From NCBI RefSeq assembly GCF_023502235.1, contig NZ_JAMFLY010000001.1:1364001-1428000 (forward strand): a stretch of DNA of 64,000 bases, given 5' to 3'. Of the stretch, positions 62,245-64,000 are shown one piece after another. The notes under the pieces are model-generated. The model did not search any database, was not told the origin of the DNA, and worked only from the letters and a program-made list of their open reading frames with translations. The position numbers were made by a program, and so were the translations under genes. This DNA is from Flagellimonas myxillae. GTDB lineage: Bacteria > Bacteroidota > Bacteroidia > Flavobacteriales > Flavobacteriaceae. Position 1 is the stretch's first letter, and each line of letters starts with the position of its first letter.

Positions 62245-63153
62245 TTACAAAAAAAACTTAACAGCAATGTAGAAGAGGAGGGACAGCAAAAAGGTACTTA
62301 GGGCCAATTTTTTGAGTTCGCCATCCAATAAAATGGGTTCCTCGGTTCGCATTACCTTAAGCAAATGGAGAAAGATGGGAACAAAGGCCAAAAGGTAAAA
62401 CCAATAGATCATATTACCAATCTCCAAAAACGAAAAAGTCAAAAACCCAACAAATGCAAGGCTAATCAAGAGGGCATGATAGCGTTTGCCGTTTTTAAAA
62501 CCCATTTTTACGATCAAGGTATTTTTGCCATGTTTTTTATCGGAAACTATATCCCTCAAATTGTTAAGGTTCAATACCCCAACACACAACAGTCCTATGG
62601 AAACCGCAGGCAAAATCGTGGTCCATTCCACAGATTTGGTATATAGGAACATGCTACCCAATACCCCTAGCAATCCAAAAAACAAAAACACAAAAACATC
62701 ACCCAGCCCTTTGTAACCATAGGGATTGGATCCCATGGTATATCTAATGGCGGCCCAAATGCTTAAAACTCCAAGAATGGAAAAAAGCAAGATGTACTTT
62801 AGATTTTCCTTGCCAAAAGCCAAATAGACCAAAACCAAGGCCAAGATCATGCTAATCACAATGGAAACAACGATACCATGTTTTAGGGCTTTCCGGGAAA
62901 GTATTCCGCTTTGTAGGGCCCGCGCTGGACCTATGCGATCTTCATTGTCGGTTCCCTTAACACCATCGCCGTAGTCGTTGGCAAAATTGGATGTGACCTG
63001 AAACCCTATGGTGGTCAACAGGGCCAAAACAAATAGGGTAGTATTAAAATACCCTTGGTGGACAGCCAATGCCGTTCCCACGATTATTCCTGATAAAGAA
63101 AGAGGAAGTGTACGTAACCTAGCAGCTTGCACCCAAGCCTTAAAACTACCCAA
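62245..63153 (-). CDS. menA: 1,4-dihydroxy-2-naphthoate polyprenyltransferase
   Basis: 302 aa, about eight or nine transmembrane helices. UbiA-family enzyme attaching the isoprenoid side chain to DHNA to give demethylmenaquinone. First Asp-rich motif NFANDYGDGVKGTDNEDRIG, second LNNLRDIVSDKKHGK. The start is TTG (63153) two nt after the stop of the SPOR-like gene; the next codons GSFKAWVQAARLRTLPLS are the normal MenA N-terminus and no ATG is available. Middle gene of the SPOR-like/menA/LytTR run, separate from menC/menE. Confidence 0.95.
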   Translation of the reverse strand: MGSFKAWVQAARLRTLPLSLSGIIVGTALAVHQGYFNTTLFVLALLTTIGFQVTSNFANDYGDGVKGTDNEDRIGPARALQSGILSRKALKHGIVVSIVISMILALVLVYLAFGKENLKYILLFSILGVLSIWAAIRYTMGSNPYGYKGLGDVFVFLFFGLLGVLGSMFLYTKSVEWTTILPAVSIGLLCVGVLNLNNLRDIVSDKKHGKNTLIVKMGFKNGKRYHALLISLAFVGFLTFSFLEIGNMIYWFYLLAFVPIFLHLLKVMRTEEPILLDGELKKLALSTFLLSLLFYIAVKFFL

Positions 63154-63155
63154 GA

Positions 63156-63755
63156 TTAATAGGGGTCTTCTATTTTAACCCTTTTGCCATCTTGGTACGA
63201 GGCTACAAAGGCATCCTTGAATCCCATATTTACTAATTGCTTTCTAAAGGATTGGGCTTCGCCCAAGGTTTCAAAATTTCCTAAAGAATAGGCATAGAAG
63301 GGATTGGTCTTTACGAACAAGGTGTTCGTCAATGCTTCAGAGGCCAAAGTCACGTTGTTATCCACAAAGGACTTAACCTGCACTGAATAGATGGTCTCTT
63401 TTTCCAAAAAGGCTTTGGCAAGGTAGAATTCGCGAACCAAGCTTAGCTCTTCATTCTGAAGTTTAAGGTTATCAATTCGCGCCTTGATTACGTCCAAACT
63501 GTCAATGGAAACCAAGAGGCTGTTTTGGCTCTCAAAGGAATTTTTGCTGCTCAGCCCTGCGGTAAACGAAGTAATCGCAAGGGTGCCCACAACAAAAAGT
63601 GCTGTGAACCCTAGAAGAATGTTGCGCTGCAACTTGATTTTGCGCAAATCCTTGTTCTTATATTTTATCTGGTCCAGCAGTCTTTCATTGATAATTTGGG
63701 CTTTATCTATGTCCTTGTGCAGGTCCAGTAAATCGCTTTCTTCAATAAATGGCAT
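63156..63755 (-). CDS. membrane protein with SPOR-like C-terminal domain
   Basis: 199 aa. Cytosolic N-terminal helices (about 1-45, coiled-coil-like, ERLLDQIKYKNKDLRKIKLQ), one transmembrane helix (about 46-68, NILLGFTALFVVGTLAITSF), periplasmic coiled coil (about 70-110), and a C-terminal domain of about 75 residues (YSVQVKSFVDNN ... FYAYSLGNFETLGEAQSFRK ... VNMGFKDAFVASYQDGKRV) with the beta-alpha-beta pattern of SPOR domains, which bind septal peptidoglycan. Two nt before menA. Role inferred only from the fold. Confidence 0.8.
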   Translation of the reverse strand: MPFIEESDLLDLHKDIDKAQIINERLLDQIKYKNKDLRKIKLQRNILLGFTALFVVGTLAITSFTAGLSSKNSFESQNSLLVSIDSLDVIKARIDNLKLQNEELSLVREFYLAKAFLEKETIYSVQVKSFVDNNVTLASEALTNTLFVKTNPFYAYSLGNFETLGEAQSFRKQLVNMGFKDAFVASYQDGKRVKIEDPY

Positions 63756-63910
63756 ATTAGGTCAGTTCTTGTTTTCCTGCCAACATCCTAAGAGGATAGC
63801 TGTCAAGCAGTTAATACACACTTCTACAAATGTATAATTTTTGGCGAAAGAAAAAAATGCAATGTTGTCAAATCAATTAACAATTTCCCAACTTATTTAT
63901 CAACCAAAGT

Positions 63911-64000
63911 TTACACAAGCTGGATCCCATTCTCCTTGATAACTATCTTTCTTTCACGGTATAGGGTTCCAATGGCTTTTTTGAAAGATTTTTTGCTTAA
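63911..64000 (-). CDS. CvfB-like S1 RNA-binding protein, 3' end only
   Basis: Open frame entering from the right edge; the last 29 codons read LSKKSFKKAIGTLYRERKIV and then IKENGIQLV, stop TAA at 63911-63913. This is the C-terminal winged-helix end of CvfB/YitL-type proteins (SKKAFKKAIGxLYK pattern). The S1 domains lie outside the window. 155 nt with no gene separate it from the SPOR-like gene. Confidence 0.7.
   Translation of the reverse strand, partial: LSKKSFKKAIGTLYRERKIVIKENGIQLV

Overview
The window looks like a chromosomal segment of a marine Flavobacteriaceae bacterium (Bacteroidota), plausibly close to Allomuricauda/Muricauda. The evidence is promoters of the Bacteroidota type (TAnnTTTG, sometimes with TTTG/TTG about 19-21 nt upstream), few visible Shine-Dalgarno sequences, a T9SS sorting tail, lineage-typical families (CAL67264-type membrane protein, DUF4834, plug/carboxypeptidase-regulatory proteins, HisKA_2 kinase with LytTR regulator) and a menaquinone-only quinone pathway. 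The genes are almost all chromosomal in type. I found no tRNA, rRNA, IS element, phage or CRISPR array.

Layout. 1-5.5 kb: a hydrolase fragment, a membrane-anchored protein, a PhnP-like metallo-hydrolase, a conserved 485-aa protein of unknown function, peroxiredoxin Bcp, an endonuclease III without any cysteine, a 47-aa protein and an ECF sigma factor. 5.6-11.4 kb: uvrA, a repeat-rich intergenic region, a T9SS cargo protein and an extremely Arg-rich exported protein. 11.4-16.9 kb (minus): a tightly coupled surface-polysaccharide operon (DUF4834, YfhO-like, GT4, flippase). 17-22.6 kb (plus): an outer-membrane barrel, a GNAT protein, an alpha/beta hydrolase, and an inositol oxygenase/Na+ symporter pair. 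22.7-25.1 kb (minus): an alpha-oxoamine synthase and a cysteine-synthase-like enzyme, together a candidate sulfonolipid (capnine) pathway. 25.2-34.7 kb: GH2 beta-galactosidase, S9 peptidase, YbaB, threonine aldolase and a zinc metalloprotease. 34.7-45.9 kb: prfB with its programmed frameshift, ArsC-like protein, fumC, several small membrane or exported proteins, EttA, an oxidoreductase and a carboxylase beta subunit.

45.9-53.5 kb (minus) is the most unusual region. Three exported proteins carry a TonB-receptor-type plug module but have no beta-barrel; it is fused instead to vWA and/or TPR-like modules, and an exported M24 peptidase lies between them. 53.8-55.8 kb is an IPT/TIG plus FG-GAP lipoprotein. 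55.9-63.8 kb (minus) holds menaquinone genes (menE, menC, menA) interleaved with a CPBP protease, a TPR/HisKA_2 sensor kinase, a LytTR response regulator and a SPOR-like protein. The window ends in the 3' end of a CvfB-like S1 protein.

Three signals are not explained by genes. (1) Two distant promoters, before the T9SS protein and the IPT/FG-GAP lipoprotein, share a nearly identical block with 9-bp repeats spaced 21 bp. A different 21-bp-spaced repeat pair lies upstream of the sensor kinase. Both have the geometry of LytTR operators. (2) A family of ATTGNNN heptamer and related low-complexity repeats occupies intergenic regions, supplies the stop codon of one gene, and related sequence appears to have inserted in frame into menE. 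(3) Endonuclease III lacks its iron-sulfur ligands and UvrA lacks half of its first zinc finger.
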